A DNA stretch of 54,299 nucleotides from Thalassobius vesicularis (GCF_004799325.1 NZ_SSMD01000013.1:1-54299), one strand, 5' to 3'. Numbered from the stretch's first letter, positions 33,369-41,596 are shown. Notes: generated from the letters alone by a model not told the origin. Numbers and translations are program-made.

Positions 33369-34349
33369 TTATCCTTTCGTCTTGAAGGTTCGGGCGATCA
33401 CATCGCCCCAGGATTGGGTGGGCACCGCCCGTCCGGGCTGGGCATGGGCAGCGGTGATGTCGGGGGTGGCTTCGGCCTTGGCTGCGAGAAGCCGGTTGCG
33501 GACCTCATCGAGACCCACGTCTTCTTCGAGGAAGCGACCTGCCATCTGCGGCTGACCTGCAAGGCGGCAAAGATCGATTACAGCGCGCGCATGGGCGATG
33601 GCTTCGGCGCGGACGGTCGCGGTGTCGACCATTGTGAGCTCGCTTGCGTCATGGCTTGGCGCGTCTGCAGCCGGGTGTTCGGGGTCAGGCAGGGTGTTGG
33701 CGTCTGTAACACCCTCGGGTTCAGGCTCCGAGGCTGCGGGTTCATAGGGTTCACTTGCCGCTTCCACCACTTCCGGCGGCGCGTTGCGGAACCGTGCCAC
33801 ATCGAAGGAGGCGGCGAGTTTCACAGGCTCGGCGATGCGGTCGATGAAGCCGAGATCCAGCGCGTCCTTTGCGTCCAGCCAGGTCTCTGCCGCCATCAGG
33901 GCGGCGATTTCCTCATCCGGCGTGCCCGATTTCGTGGCATAGCCCTGGATCAGGCTGCCCTTCACCTTGTCGAGCGCCTCGGCGGTGGAGCGCATGTCCT
34001 CGGCCGTGCCCATGACCAACCCCGAGGGGTCGTGGATCATCAGGAAAGCGTTTTCCGGCATAATGATCGTATCACCTGCCATCGCGATGTAGCTGGCCGC
34101 CGAAGCCGCGATGCCATCGATCCAGACGGTAATGTCGCCCGTGTGCCGTTTCAGCGCATTGTAGATCGCCACCGCGTCAAAGACCGAGCCGCCGGGGCTG
34201 TTGAGGCGCAGATCAATGGCGGCATCGTCGGGCAGCGCGCCCAGTTCCGCGAGGAACCCCTTGGCGCTGACACCATAGGCGCCGATTTCGTCATAGATCA
34301 GGACTTCCGTTCCCGACGCTCGGGCACGGATCGTGTACCAGGATTTCAT
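33369..34349 (-). CDS. ClpP-like head maturation protease / scaffold (lambda C position)
   Basis: A 326-residue protein. The ClpP/S49 fold is visible in LRLNSPGGSVFDAVAIYNAL, in the catalytic Ser region DGIAASAASYIAMAGD (S83 most likely) and in the His of MIHDPSG (H106). The protease domain covers about residues 1-190. The remaining Glu/Pro/Ala-rich segment and C-terminal helices probably serve as the internal scaffold (Nu3-like), as in lambda C. It directly follows the portal gene. Confidence 0.88.
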   Translation of the reverse strand: MKSWYTIRARASGTEVLIYDEIGAYGVSAKGFLAELGALPDDAAIDLRLNSPGGSVFDAVAIYNALKRHTGDITVWIDGIAASAASYIAMAGDTIIMPENAFLMIHDPSGLVMGTAEDMRSTAEALDKVKGSLIQGYATKSGTPDEEIAALMAAETWLDAKDALDLGFIDRIAEPVKLAASFDVARFRNAPPEVVEAASEPYEPAASEPEPEGVTDANTLPDPEHPAADAPSHDASELTMVDTATVRAEAIAHARAVIDLCRLAGQPQMAGRFLEEDVGLDEVRNRLLAAKAEATPDITAAHAQPGRAVPTQSWGDVIARTFKTKG

Positions 34350-34353
34350 GATG

Positions 34354-35859
34354 TTACTCCTGCTGCGGTGTCGTGGACGACCCGCTGCCGTCCTCGTTGG
34401 GGGTATTTTGGTCTGGAATGCGCGTTGGCGTGGCCCTTGCCCCCTGTGTTTCGCCGGGGCTGGCGCGATAGGTCAGGCCCAAGTCTGCTGCGCGTTTGGC
34501 ATCAGAGGCATTTTCACGGTCGACCTCTTCGATGTCATAACCCGTGGCCTCGACCACTTTGCGCCGGGACGTCAGACCCGCTTCCATCGCGAGCACTTGG
34601 GCTTGGATGTCTTTCAACGGATCGACCCAGTCCCATCGCGGCGGGATCCATTGTACGGGCCGCGCGATGACAGGATCAGCATTGAGCGCACCCGAGAGCA
34701 CAGCCGTTTCAAGCCATCGCCGCCAGATTGAGCGGCAAAGCTGGTGTGCCATGACCCCGTGCTGCAACTGCCCGATGCGGCGGCGGAACTCGACAAGCTC
34801 GGCCCGCAGGCTGGAATAGTTCGCCTGCCGGACATCGCCGGTGACCAGATGATAGGGCAGCCCCAGGGAGGCCGAGACCGCGAGCAGCGTGCGGTATTGG
34901 AAGGCCTCGTATCCGCCGCCGACATCGGCGGGGCTTGAGAACTTCACATCCTCACCCGGCAGGAGCACCTGCATCGTTCCGGGCTCAAGGCTCGCAATCG
35001 CGGCTCCGTCGAGATCGGCTTCGCCTTCGCCCATCATCGGGTCCTCTGGCGCCGTCTTGGTAATAAAGCCCGCGAACATCGCCGCGGTCTTTTTGCGGTC
35101 GAGTTCAGCGTCGTCATATTGATCGAGCAGGAAGAGCCGCACCATAGCCGGGGCGATATGCGGCAAGCCTCGGATCTGGCCCGCATCGATCGGCCGGTAG
35201 ATGTGCAATACCTCCTCGGCAGGCACCCGCACCGTGTCCGGCAGCGCAACCCGCTGATCCGTGCTGTCGCCCGGATGGCGGCGGCGGAAATGATAGGCCA
35301 CCCGCCGTCCAATCAGGTCGAACTCAATCCCGCAGCGGATGCGGTTCCCGTTCGGGTCCGTTTCGGTTTTCTCAAACGGCAGCATCTCCGACTGGAGAAG
35401 CTGCATCTGCAAAGGCACCAGAAGCCCGTCCTCCGCACGGCGCGGGCGCAGGCGCACAAAGCATTCGCCCGCGACAAACATCTCGCGTGCGACCATGGCC
35501 TGCAGGCCGTAGAAATCCGTCAGGCCATCCGCGTCTGCCTCATCCGTCCAGGCGAGCCAGAGCTTTTGGACCTGGTCGCGCAAGTCGGCATCGCGAATGA
35601 GCGACGAGGGTTTGATGCCGTCGCCGACGAGGTTGGCCGCGAAAGCCTCGCAGGCATTGGCGGCATAGCCGTTGGTCACTACCAACTCGCGCGAGCGCGC
35701 CAAGAGCCGCGGGCCACCCGAGGCGACCAGCGCGTTGATATTCTCAAGCGGAGGGTTCCAGCCGCGCAAGCGGCGCTTGGCCATCGCCCCCTCGAGGCGC
35801 GCGCGCATGGCTTCAGGGCCGCCCGGCTTGGGGCGGCGGAACATGTCGAACAATGCCAT
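34354..35859 (-). CDS. Portal protein, lambda B family
   Basis: A 501-residue protein that starts MALFDMFRRPKP and contains the lambda-family portal pattern (NALVASGGPRLLARSRELVV, NAYAAN-type segment, then FVAGECFVRLRPR, ASLEPGTMQVLLPGEDVKFS and the region YSSLRAELVEFRRRIGQLQH). The C-terminal about 40 residues are hydrophilic and probably disordered. It forms the dodecameric ring through which DNA is packaged. It is 4 bases from the protease gene and 5 from the gpW-like gene. Confidence 0.88.
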   Translation of the reverse strand: MALFDMFRRPKPGGPEAMRARLEGAMAKRRLRGWNPPLENINALVASGGPRLLARSRELVVTNGYAANACEAFAANLVGDGIKPSSLIRDADLRDQVQKLWLAWTDEADADGLTDFYGLQAMVAREMFVAGECFVRLRPRRAEDGLLVPLQMQLLQSEMLPFEKTETDPNGNRIRCGIEFDLIGRRVAYHFRRRHPGDSTDQRVALPDTVRVPAEEVLHIYRPIDAGQIRGLPHIAPAMVRLFLLDQYDDAELDRKKTAAMFAGFITKTAPEDPMMGEGEADLDGAAIASLEPGTMQVLLPGEDVKFSSPADVGGGYEAFQYRTLLAVSASLGLPYHLVTGDVRQANYSSLRAELVEFRRRIGQLQHGVMAHQLCRSIWRRWLETAVLSGALNADPVIARPVQWIPPRWDWVDPLKDIQAQVLAMEAGLTSRRKVVEATGYDIEEVDRENASDAKRAADLGLTYRASPGETQGARATPTRIPDQNTPNEDGSGSSTTPQQE

Positions 35860-35864
35860 GTCGG

Positions 35865-36092
35865 TTAGAGACCCTTGGTCGCTGTTATGCGAACTTGGCG
35901 CACCATTCGTCGGCCTTCAGCCGCAGCGATCTCACGGTCGAGCGCCTCGATTGCCCGGTCGATCTCCGCGATGGAGCGATAGTCCACCATCTTGCCGTCA
36001 TAGCTGACGCGGGCCACGCCGGATGCCCGTTGTGCTGTCAGACTTTCCCGGCGGAGTTTCAGTGTCGCCAAATCCACCATATTGTCTGTCAT
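35865..36092 (-). CDS. gpW-like head-tail joining protein
   Basis: A 75-residue protein between large terminase and portal, as lambda W. It has two helices (LATLKLRRESLTAQR and IAEIDRAIEALDREIAAAEG) around a short strand hairpin (ARVSYDGKMVDYR), the gpW fold pattern. The ATG overlaps the end of the terminase gene by four bases. It joins the portal to the tail. Confidence 0.8.
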   Translation of the reverse strand: MTDNMVDLATLKLRRESLTAQRASGVARVSYDGKMVDYRSIAEIDRAIEALDREIAAAEGRRMVRQVRITATKGL

Positions 36093-38752
36093 CCCATATA
36101 TGTTGACCGCGCAACGCGGCGCACCTGTGCTTTGCGCGCGGATTGCGGGCCCCCGGCAGAGGCGGTGCCCTTGGCATCAGAGACCGCGAACTGTGCCGCC
36201 AATTCCTCCCACCGCGCATCCGACCAGCGGTCGGCCCCGAGGATCCAAGCGGCCGCACGGGCATAGACCCGGCAGTCGAGCGCTTCATTCCGTTCCCGCA
36301 GCTTCTGCCATTCGAGTTTGGCGAAGCCGCGCTTGTTCTTGACCGTAACCAGCTGCTCGGCCGTCAACTGCTTCAGCCATTCGGCATCGACCCAGCCCGG
36401 CAGATGGAGAAAGCCGGGAGGGAACTTCTCCTGATCCACCGGGCTGGTTTCCGGCGGATCGAGCCGCAGGAAACGATAGGTCTCAGCCTTGAAGGTGGAG
36501 GTGGCGATGGTCCAAAGCCGCGCCCCGCGGCGAAGACGCTTGCCCGCGATCGTCGCATCGACAAACGTCGGCCCGGTCACCGGGCTTGCCCGATTAAAGC
36601 CTTCAAGGCCTTTGACGGGTGCCACCTGTCCAAAGCCCACCTGCCGCGCCCAGGCATAGACCGCGGCTGTCTCGTAGCCCGTATCGATCGCAAGCCGCGC
36701 GATGGTCATCGGCGTGCCGCTGGCATGTTGCCAGGTGCGACCAAGCAGGTCAGAGAGCTTTCTCCAACAGGCCGGCTCCCCCGGACCGCCCCCGATGACG
36801 ACATGATCCACGAGCCAGCTTTCGAGCCCCCGCCCCCAGGCCCAGACATCAACTTCGATCCGGTCCTTCTGCACATCCGCCCCGGCCGTCAGGATGAGGC
36901 CAGCCTCGGGCACCGTGCCTGCCGGCCAGTTCTCCTTCAGCCCCTGCAGCCGCTGCCAGTCCGGCGCCTCGCCGCTTTCCATCCAGGTCTCGCCAAGCGA
37001 GGTATTGACGAAGGTTTTCATCGTTTCGTCCCCACCGGCGCGCGCGGACAGGAACCCCTTGGCCATGGCCTCGAGCCGCACCCAGGGCGAATAGATCTCG
37101 TTCAGATGGAACCCGGCCGTCCCGTTGAACGGTGCCTCCGCGATCCAGCGACCCTTGGAGATGGCAGCCCAGCGGGTCTCATCCTTCCAGGAGGCGTCGC
37201 AATCTGCGCAGTGGTAGCGCGCGGTTTCCGGGCGATGGCCGCCGTTCTCGTCCTTGTCCCATTTCACCTGCCCCCAGGTCAGGATTTGTTCGTGAGCACA
37301 CGCGGGGCACGGCACCCAAAACCGGCGCTGGTCACTTTCCTCGAATGCCGCCTCAATCCGGCTCGCCCCCTTGTTCGTCGGCGTCGAGACCAGCACGATC
37401 TTGCGGTTCCAGAAGGTCACCGTGCGCTTTTTGGCGAGGTTGACCGGATCGCCTTCAGCGCCTGCGCTGAACGGATAGCGGTCCACCTCATCACACAAGA
37501 GCAACCGGATCGGGCGGCTCGCCAACCCCGAGGGCGCATTGGCGCCCACAATGGTCAGATGCCCGCCCGGGAACCGTTTGTGCAGGATCTTGTTGTTGCC
37601 ATCCCGAGATTTCGGATTGGCGATCTTGTCCTGCAAACAGGGCGTGTCCCGCGCCATCGGCGAGAAGCGGTCCTTCGACCAGGTTTCCGCATCCCGCTCG
37701 GTCGGCATAACCACCATGATCGGTGCCGGATCCTGGTCGATATGGTAGCCAACAGCGTTGTTGAGCATTTCCGTATTGTGCGTCGGGATCATGGTACGCC
37801 CGGCCAGATACAAACGGTTCGGGCTGTCCACCTGAATGCAGCGCACAGGAACACTTTCGACCGGCTCGACGGCCACAATGCGGCGCCGCTCGGTTTCCGT
37901 CGTCCGCCGCCCCGCGCGCGAGACCTGACGCGCGCTCTTCCTTGCCAGTCGGAACACTGGCGTGTCGTCATAGATCATGAAGGAGAACCGCGTCGCGGGA
38001 TTACCAAGACGCCGTTCGCCATCGATTACAACCGTCGGCTGCTTGTCCACGGCGGTGAACTTGATGCCCAAAGAGGCAAGAAGCTCGCCGAAGCCCTCGG
38101 CCAGACGCGGATGAACCGTGATGAACTCGCAGCGGCCGCATTCAGCGATATAGCCGTCCGTGTCCATCAGACCCTGCAGGAGAGCCAGACGCTGATCAAT
38201 CGAGGCGCGCAGGTAGGCGGGCGGAATGTGTTTGCCGGTTTCTGGCGTCTTCCGATCTTTGGCCAGCCCCATCTCCCGCAAGCGCAGGCTAAACGGCTTT
38301 CCTTCTTCCAATATAGGATCAACGGGAAGGCCGTGCTTCCACTGCATAGCGAACTGCCGGCCACATTCCGCGCATTGCCCATTCCCATGGCGGCCCAGCA
38401 CATCCATGTCGTGGCCACGGCGACACATATTGTCGGGCCAAGGCAGCGTGGGCTTCAGCGTCAGGATATGCGGAACCCGTTTGTCCTTCGACTTGACCTC
38501 AACCTCCATGCCGCAGGCCCGGAGATGATCGGCGATTTCCAGATCATCCTGATGGCAGGTGATCTGCGAGCCGTAGCTGTGGCCGTCCCCCAGCCAGACG
38601 CCAAGGGCGTAAGGCGGGATTGGCAATGCCTGTTCGGGCAGTTGAAGCGGCCCAGCTACCGGGATGGCGTATCTGTTCCTTTTCTTCGCACCAAAGTAAT
38701 GGGCTGTCTCAGCAATCTCCTTCGTCGTCAGGACCGCCCGGTGGATCGTCAT
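36089..38752 (-). CDS. Large terminase subunit (lambda A family): C-terminal intein part plus C-extein
   Basis: This 887-codon frame carries, after the start ATG at 38752, the endonuclease and C-terminal splicing part of an intein (residues 1-326). It then carries the rest of the terminase (561 residues): TEMLNN continuing Walker A, Walker B LLLCDEVDR, zinc-like CPAC...CADC, and the nuclease segment AGADVQKDRIEVDVWAW. The intein part has DOD endonuclease motifs LGVWLGDG (near 50-57) and LLQGLMDTDGY (191-201), a CRRGH...CAEC zinc-like cluster, and the splice block RCIQVDSPNRLYLAG...IPTHN before T327. The frame is +1 relative to the upstream terminase frame. The ATG has GAGG about 10 bases upstream, so independent translation is conceivable. 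Confidence 0.88.
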   Translation of the reverse strand: MTIHRAVLTTKEIAETAHYFGAKKRNRYAIPVAGPLQLPEQALPIPPYALGVWLGDGHSYGSQITCHQDDLEIADHLRACGMEVEVKSKDKRVPHILTLKPTLPWPDNMCRRGHDMDVLGRHGNGQCAECGRQFAMQWKHGLPVDPILEEGKPFSLRLREMGLAKDRKTPETGKHIPPAYLRASIDQRLALLQGLMDTDGYIAECGRCEFITVHPRLAEGFGELLASLGIKFTAVDKQPTVVIDGERRLGNPATRFSFMIYDDTPVFRLARKSARQVSRAGRRTTETERRRIVAVEPVESVPVRCIQVDSPNRLYLAGRTMIPTHNTEMLNNAVGYHIDQDPAPIMVVMPTERDAETWSKDRFSPMARDTPCLQDKIANPKSRDGNNKILHKRFPGGHLTIVGANAPSGLASRPIRLLLCDEVDRYPFSAGAEGDPVNLAKKRTVTFWNRKIVLVSTPTNKGASRIEAAFEESDQRRFWVPCPACAHEQILTWGQVKWDKDENGGHRPETARYHCADCDASWKDETRWAAISKGRWIAEAPFNGTAGFHLNEIYSPWVRLEAMAKGFLSARAGGDETMKTFVNTSLGETWMESGEAPDWQRLQGLKENWPAGTVPEAGLILTAGADVQKDRIEVDVWAWGRGLESWLVDHVVIGGGPGEPACWRKLSDLLGRTWQHASGTPMTIARLAIDTGYETAAVYAWARQVGFGQVAPVKGLEGFNRASPVTGPTFVDATIAGKRLRRGARLWTIATSTFKAETYRFLRLDPPETSPVDQEKFPPGFLHLPGWVDAEWLKQLTAEQLVTVKNKRGFAKLEWQKLRERNEALDCRVYARAAAWILGADRWSDARWEELAAQFAVSDAKGTASAGGPQSARKAQVRRVARSTYMG

Positions 38753-39008
38753 GGAACAGGTCCCTCATCGCGTCCTGCGCGCGCACTGGCGTATCGCTGT
38801 CCACCGCCCACAGGTGTTCGGCATCGGCGATGATCGAGCTTCCGTCCGAAAACCGCACACGGTAGCAGCGCCGGTTGCGCATCACATCCGTGGCGCCAGT
38901 GACCCGGCAAGGCGCGCCGGTTTCATCAAAAAGAATGTCGCCGACCTGCACATCGCCCATCGTGGTCCAGCCGGTCGGCGTAACCAGCGGCGTATCCAGC
39001 GCCAGGGC
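37775..39008 (-). other. Class 3-type intein with LAGLIDADG endonuclease in terminase Walker A, broken into two frames
   Basis: Boundaries are set by the Walker A host site GK^T: first intein residue Ala (39008), last Asn (37775-37777), next extein residue Thr. The element is 1,234 bases, one more than a multiple of three. Class 3 inteins lack an N-terminal Cys and use a WCT set. Here Trp follows block B His (DAEHLW), Cys is in block F (RCIQVD), and Thr precedes the final His-Asn (IPTHN). The frames switch in the 38709-38752 overlap, after block B. Removing one C from the CC before the ATG at 38752 would restore one frame reading DLFMTIHRAV. Confidence 0.85.
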
Positions 39009-39293
39009 TTTGCCCACCTGTGAACTGGACATGATCACGACAGTTTCGGTGGCGGCATCCGAGACCGCCTCCATGATCCCACGTTGGTATTCGGCGCGGC
39101 TCGTGCGCCACTGACCAGGCTCGGCGCTGGCTTCAGAACTCAGTCGCCGGTTCTGATCGGCCCAATCGCTGATCGTCAGGTCCGGCGGCGGTTTCAGCAC
39201 GGCCAGCGCTTTTGCCACCGTCCGCTTCAGGATCGGCGAGCCCGTCAATCTCAGGATCGGTTTCGAATTCAATGTCTGGCTGCGCGAGATCAT
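38709..39293 (-). CDS. Large terminase subunit: N-extein plus N-terminal intein part
   Basis: A 194-codon frame. Residues 1-95 are the terminase N-terminus with its adenine-binding and Walker A region (VVIMSSSQVGK). From A96 the intein begins (ALALDTPLVTPTGWTTMGDV). Block B is DAEHLWAVDS. The frame ends at a TGA (38709-38711), 44 bases beyond the ATG of the C-part. ATG 39293 has a GAGG ribosome site six bases upstream; a GTG at 39218 is an alternative nearer the usual terminase start. The gene overlaps the small subunit by 161 bases if the first start is used. Removing the intein would give a terminase of about 656 residues, close to lambda gpA (641). Confidence 0.86.
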   Translation of the reverse strand: MISRSQTLNSKPILRLTGSPILKRTVAKALAVLKPPPDLTISDWADQNRRLSSEASAEPGQWRTSRAEYQRGIMEAVSDAATETVVIMSSSQVGKALALDTPLVTPTGWTTMGDVQVGDILFDETGAPCRVTGATDVMRNRRCYRVRFSDGSSIIADAEHLWAVDSDTPVRAQDAMRDLFHDDPPGGPDDEGDC

Positions 39294-39729
39294 CGAGCAC
39301 CTCGCGGATGGCGGCGCGGATCAGGTTCCGGGTGTCTCCGACGGTTGATTGTTCAAAGGCTTGTGGTGCCAGCCGGTCAGGCAGTGCCAAGAGGCGGGTT
39401 CTCAGAAGCGCCAGCACCGCAATCCACGCGGCCTCGATCTGGTCAGCCGCAATCAGCGATCGGCGTTTTTCCTCGGCCTCCATCTCGGCAAGGTCGGCGC
39501 GCGCCCGAATAAACCGCGCCCGCTCGGCCGCATAATCCGGTGCGCCCGCCTGTGCTTTCTGTGCCTGATCACGGAGGTAGCGAACATAGCCGCGTACCGA
39601 GCCGATCAAGTCGTATTGTCCGCGCTCGGCCTTCGGGATCACGCCCTCGCGGCTCAGCTGCTGCACCCGCCGCTCCGAGAGATCCAGGAGCTTTGCAATC
39701 ACCCCGATGGGCTGGCTCGCTGATGACAT
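39133..39729 (-). CDS. Terminase small subunit (Nu1-like)
   Basis: A 198-residue protein. The N-terminal winged helix (IGVIAKLLDLSERRVQQLSR, then GQYDLIGSVRGYVRYLRDQA) is the lambda Nu1 DNA-recognition fold. A helical region follows (AAERARFIRARADLAEMEAE) and the AADQIEAAWIAVLALLRTRL segment common in this group. It binds cos/pac sites and recruits the large subunit. First gene of the late operon; its end overlaps the large subunit gene in another frame. Confidence 0.83.
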   Translation of the reverse strand: MSSASQPIGVIAKLLDLSERRVQQLSREGVIPKAERGQYDLIGSVRGYVRYLRDQAQKAQAGAPDYAAERARFIRARADLAEMEAEEKRRSLIAADQIEAAWIAVLALLRTRLLALPDRLAPQAFEQSTVGDTRNLIRAAIREVLDDLAQPDIEFETDPEIDGLADPEADGGKSAGRAETAAGPDDQRLGRSEPATEF

Positions 39730-39750
39730 GAGATGATCCGGATGCTCCGA

Positions 39751-39780
39751 TTAAAGCTATGTTATTGCTGCGATTATACT
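39751..39780 (+). promoter_or_regulatory. Candidate sigma-70 promoter for the plus-strand gene at 39847
   Basis: TTAAAG (39751-39756) and TATACT (39775-39780) are separated by 18 bases in the most AT-rich part of the gap between the divergent small terminase gene and the plus-strand gene. A transcript would start near 39787, giving a leader of about 60 bases. The match is moderate and experimental support is absent. Confidence 0.38.
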
Positions 39781-39846
39781 GGATATGCGGGGACATCAGA
39801 GCGAAGCTGGCCCTACCAAAACGACGCACCCGAAGGAACCGCCGCC

Positions 39847-40116
39847 ATGACCACCCACCGCCTGACACAGTCCGCCCGCAGCCAGCTCCGCAGCGAGACC
39901 GCCCGGCGGAACCGGGAGGCAGCCCTCGCCGCCTTCATTGCAAAGAAAGCCGAGATCGATGCGATGCTGGCGCGCCTTCAGGCACTCAGCGACGAACATT
40001 TCGACTGCCACCCCGAAGAGGTGGGCTGGGCGACGGTTGGCACGCTTGACCACTACGCGGGCCTTCTACGCCAGATCACCGACAGCGCCTTCAAGGAAGG
40101 CGAACACGTCAACTGA
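39847..40116 (+). CDS. Small conserved phage protein, unknown function
   Basis: An 89-residue protein starting at MTTHRLTQSARSQLRSETAR with an AAGGAA ribosome site. It has a basic N-terminal helix, a helical middle (KAEIDAMLARLQALSDEHFD) and a C-terminal part with TVGTLDHYAGLLRQITDSAF. It is one of few plus-strand genes in the prophage, between small terminase and methyltransferase genes, and ends before a strong terminator. I recall similar proteins in alphaproteobacterial mobile DNA but know no function. The upstream frame extension lacks a ribosome site. Confidence 0.65.
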   Translation: MTTHRLTQSARSQLRSETARRNREAALAAFIAKKAEIDAMLARLQALSDEHFDCHPEEVGWATVGTLDHYAGLLRQITDSAFKEGEHVN

Positions 40117-40153
40117 TCAGCACCTTGGGCTGGTCGGGCGTCAGAACCTCACT

Positions 40154-40327
40154 GTGTCCTTGAGGTGACTCACGGACACCAACAGGTCCCGCTCGCTTGC
40201 CCGCCCCACTGCTTTGCGGAAAGTTGATCCCGAGGATTCGCCTGTATGGCCCTCAACTGCTGACGCAGTGCCTGCTCGCCTGCGTCACCTGCCTTGAACT
40301 GGGCCAGCCACGTGCTGGCCCTTTTTT
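40154..40327 (+). ncRNA. Structured noncoding region with three stem-loops; candidate small RNA or 3' UTR
   Basis: Between the small plus-strand gene and the methyltransferase gene three inverted repeats line up: GTGTCC/GGACAC (40154-40179), TGACGCAG/CTGCGTCA (40261-40287) and the terminator hairpin (40301-40321). No coding frame of note runs through it. It could be the structured 3' end of the preceding messenger or a separate small RNA; no promoter of its own is obvious. Confidence 0.35.
40301..40327 (+). terminator. Rho-independent terminator
   Basis: Perfect 8-bp stem GGGCCAGC/GCTGGCCC with a 5-base loop (40301-40321) followed by a run of six T. It ends plus-strand transcription from the gene at 39847. 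There is no T-run on the other strand, so it should not stop the minus-strand methyltransferase transcript. Confidence 0.85.
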
Positions 40328-40329
40328 AG

Positions 40330-41574
40330 TTAGCCCGCGTCAGGCTTTGTACCCGCCCTGTCATTCAGATCATCGAAACTCTGTCCGCTGCTCTTAAGGA
40401 CAGCCTGTTGCCCGGTGAATTTCTGCCAGCGCTGGACGGCGACATCAACGTAGGCGGGGTTCAGTTCGATGCCATAGCAAACGCGGCCAGTGGTCTCGGC
40501 CGCGATCAATGTCGTGCCAGATCCCATGAAAGGCTCATAGACAGCCTGACCCGGGCTCGAATTATTCAGGATAGGACGGCGCATACATTCGACCGGCTTT
40601 TGGGTGCCATGCACCGTCTTTGCGTCCTGGTCCTTGTTCGGGATATGCCACAATGTCGTCTGCTTGCGATCCCCGGCCCAATGACCCTTGCCGGATTTGC
40701 GCACGGCGTACCAGGCCGGTTCATGCTGCCAGTGATAATCGCCCCGGCTCAGAACGAGCCGCTCCTTGGCCCAGATGATCTGCGACCGGATGGTGAAGCC
40801 CGCGACCTCGAGACTTTCGGCGACCGTCGCCGCGTGCAACGCACCGTGCCAGACATATGCGACATCCCCGGGAAACAGCGCCCAGGCTTCGCGCCAGTCA
40901 GCTCGGTCATCGTTCAGCACCTTGCCGGTGCGCTTGGTCTTGGCCGCACCTGCCTGGTTTCGCCAGCTGGGATCATATTCCACACCGTATGGAGGATCTG
41001 TGACCATCAGCAACGGCTTCACTGTGCCGAGCAAGCGCTCGACATCCGTAGCAACGGTGCTGTCGCCACAGAGCAGCCGATGGTTGCCCAAGATCCAGAG
41101 ATCGCCGGGACGGCTGATGGGCTCCTCCGGGGTTTCCGGGATCTCGTCTTCGCCCTCCTGCGGACCGGTGCCCGCATCAAGGCTCGACATCAGCGCGTTC
41201 AGTTCGTCCTCGGTGAAGCCGGTCAGCCCAAGGTCAAAATCCGCCTCCAGCAGGTCCGCCAGTTCGAGGTTCAGCAAGTCCGTGTCCCATTCGGCATTCT
41301 CGCTGGATCGATTGTCCATGATCCGGAACGCCCGCGCCTGATTGGCGGTCAGCCCTTTGGCGACATGCACCGGCGCGGTTTTGAAACCGAGCTTGCGAGC
41401 TGCTTCCAGCCGCGTGTGCCCGGCCAGCACGACCATCGCCTCATCCACCACGATGGGCTGACGCCACCCGAATTCCTGGATTGACGCTGCGACCGTCGCC
41501 ACAGCCTCTGCGTTGTTCCGCGGGTTGCGCGCATAGGGAATGATCTGCTCGAGCGGCAGGTCGACAACGTCCAT
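40330..41574 (-). CDS. ParB-domain DNA methyltransferase fusion (N6A/N4C, beta-class motif order)
   Basis: A 414-residue protein starting at MDVVDLPLEQIIPYARNPRN. The N-terminal ParB/Srx-like domain has PYARNPRNN, WRQPIVVD, AGHTRLEAARKLG. The methyltransferase domain has motif IV DPPYG near residues 190-194 and motif I FMGSGTT near 348-354, that is, the beta order of CcrM-like enzymes. By family it methylates adenine N6 or cytosine N4; phage versions protect their DNA or regulate late packaging. A longer frame back to 41646 exists, but its extra residues come from the repeat cluster upstream (HFVSRADPVSFR), so I place the start at 41574, with GAGG upstream. Confidence 0.85.
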   Translation of the reverse strand: MDVVDLPLEQIIPYARNPRNNAEAVATVAASIQEFGWRQPIVVDEAMVVLAGHTRLEAARKLGFKTAPVHVAKGLTANQARAFRIMDNRSSENAEWDTDLLNLELADLLEADFDLGLTGFTEDELNALMSSLDAGTGPQEGEDEIPETPEEPISRPGDLWILGNHRLLCGDSTVATDVERLLGTVKPLLMVTDPPYGVEYDPSWRNQAGAAKTKRTGKVLNDDRADWREAWALFPGDVAYVWHGALHAATVAESLEVAGFTIRSQIIWAKERLVLSRGDYHWQHEPAWYAVRKSGKGHWAGDRKQTTLWHIPNKDQDAKTVHGTQKPVECMRRPILNNSSPGQAVYEPFMGSGTTLIAAETTGRVCYGIELNPAYVDVAVQRWQKFTGQQAVLKSSGQSFDDLNDRAGTKPDAG

Positions 41575-41596
41575 CACAATGTCCTCGAATTTGGCC

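Noticed and set aside
33336-34670. Plus-strand open frame of 444 codons opposite protease and portal genes
   Set aside because: Antisense of conserved ClpP-like and portal sequences; no ribosome site or domain.
36143-38833. Long open frame on the plus strand (896 codons) opposite the terminase gene
   Set aside because: It mirrors codon bias of the GC-rich minus-strand gene, has Arg/Pro/Gly-rich low-complexity content and no recognisable domain; the minus strand carries clear terminase and intein motifs.
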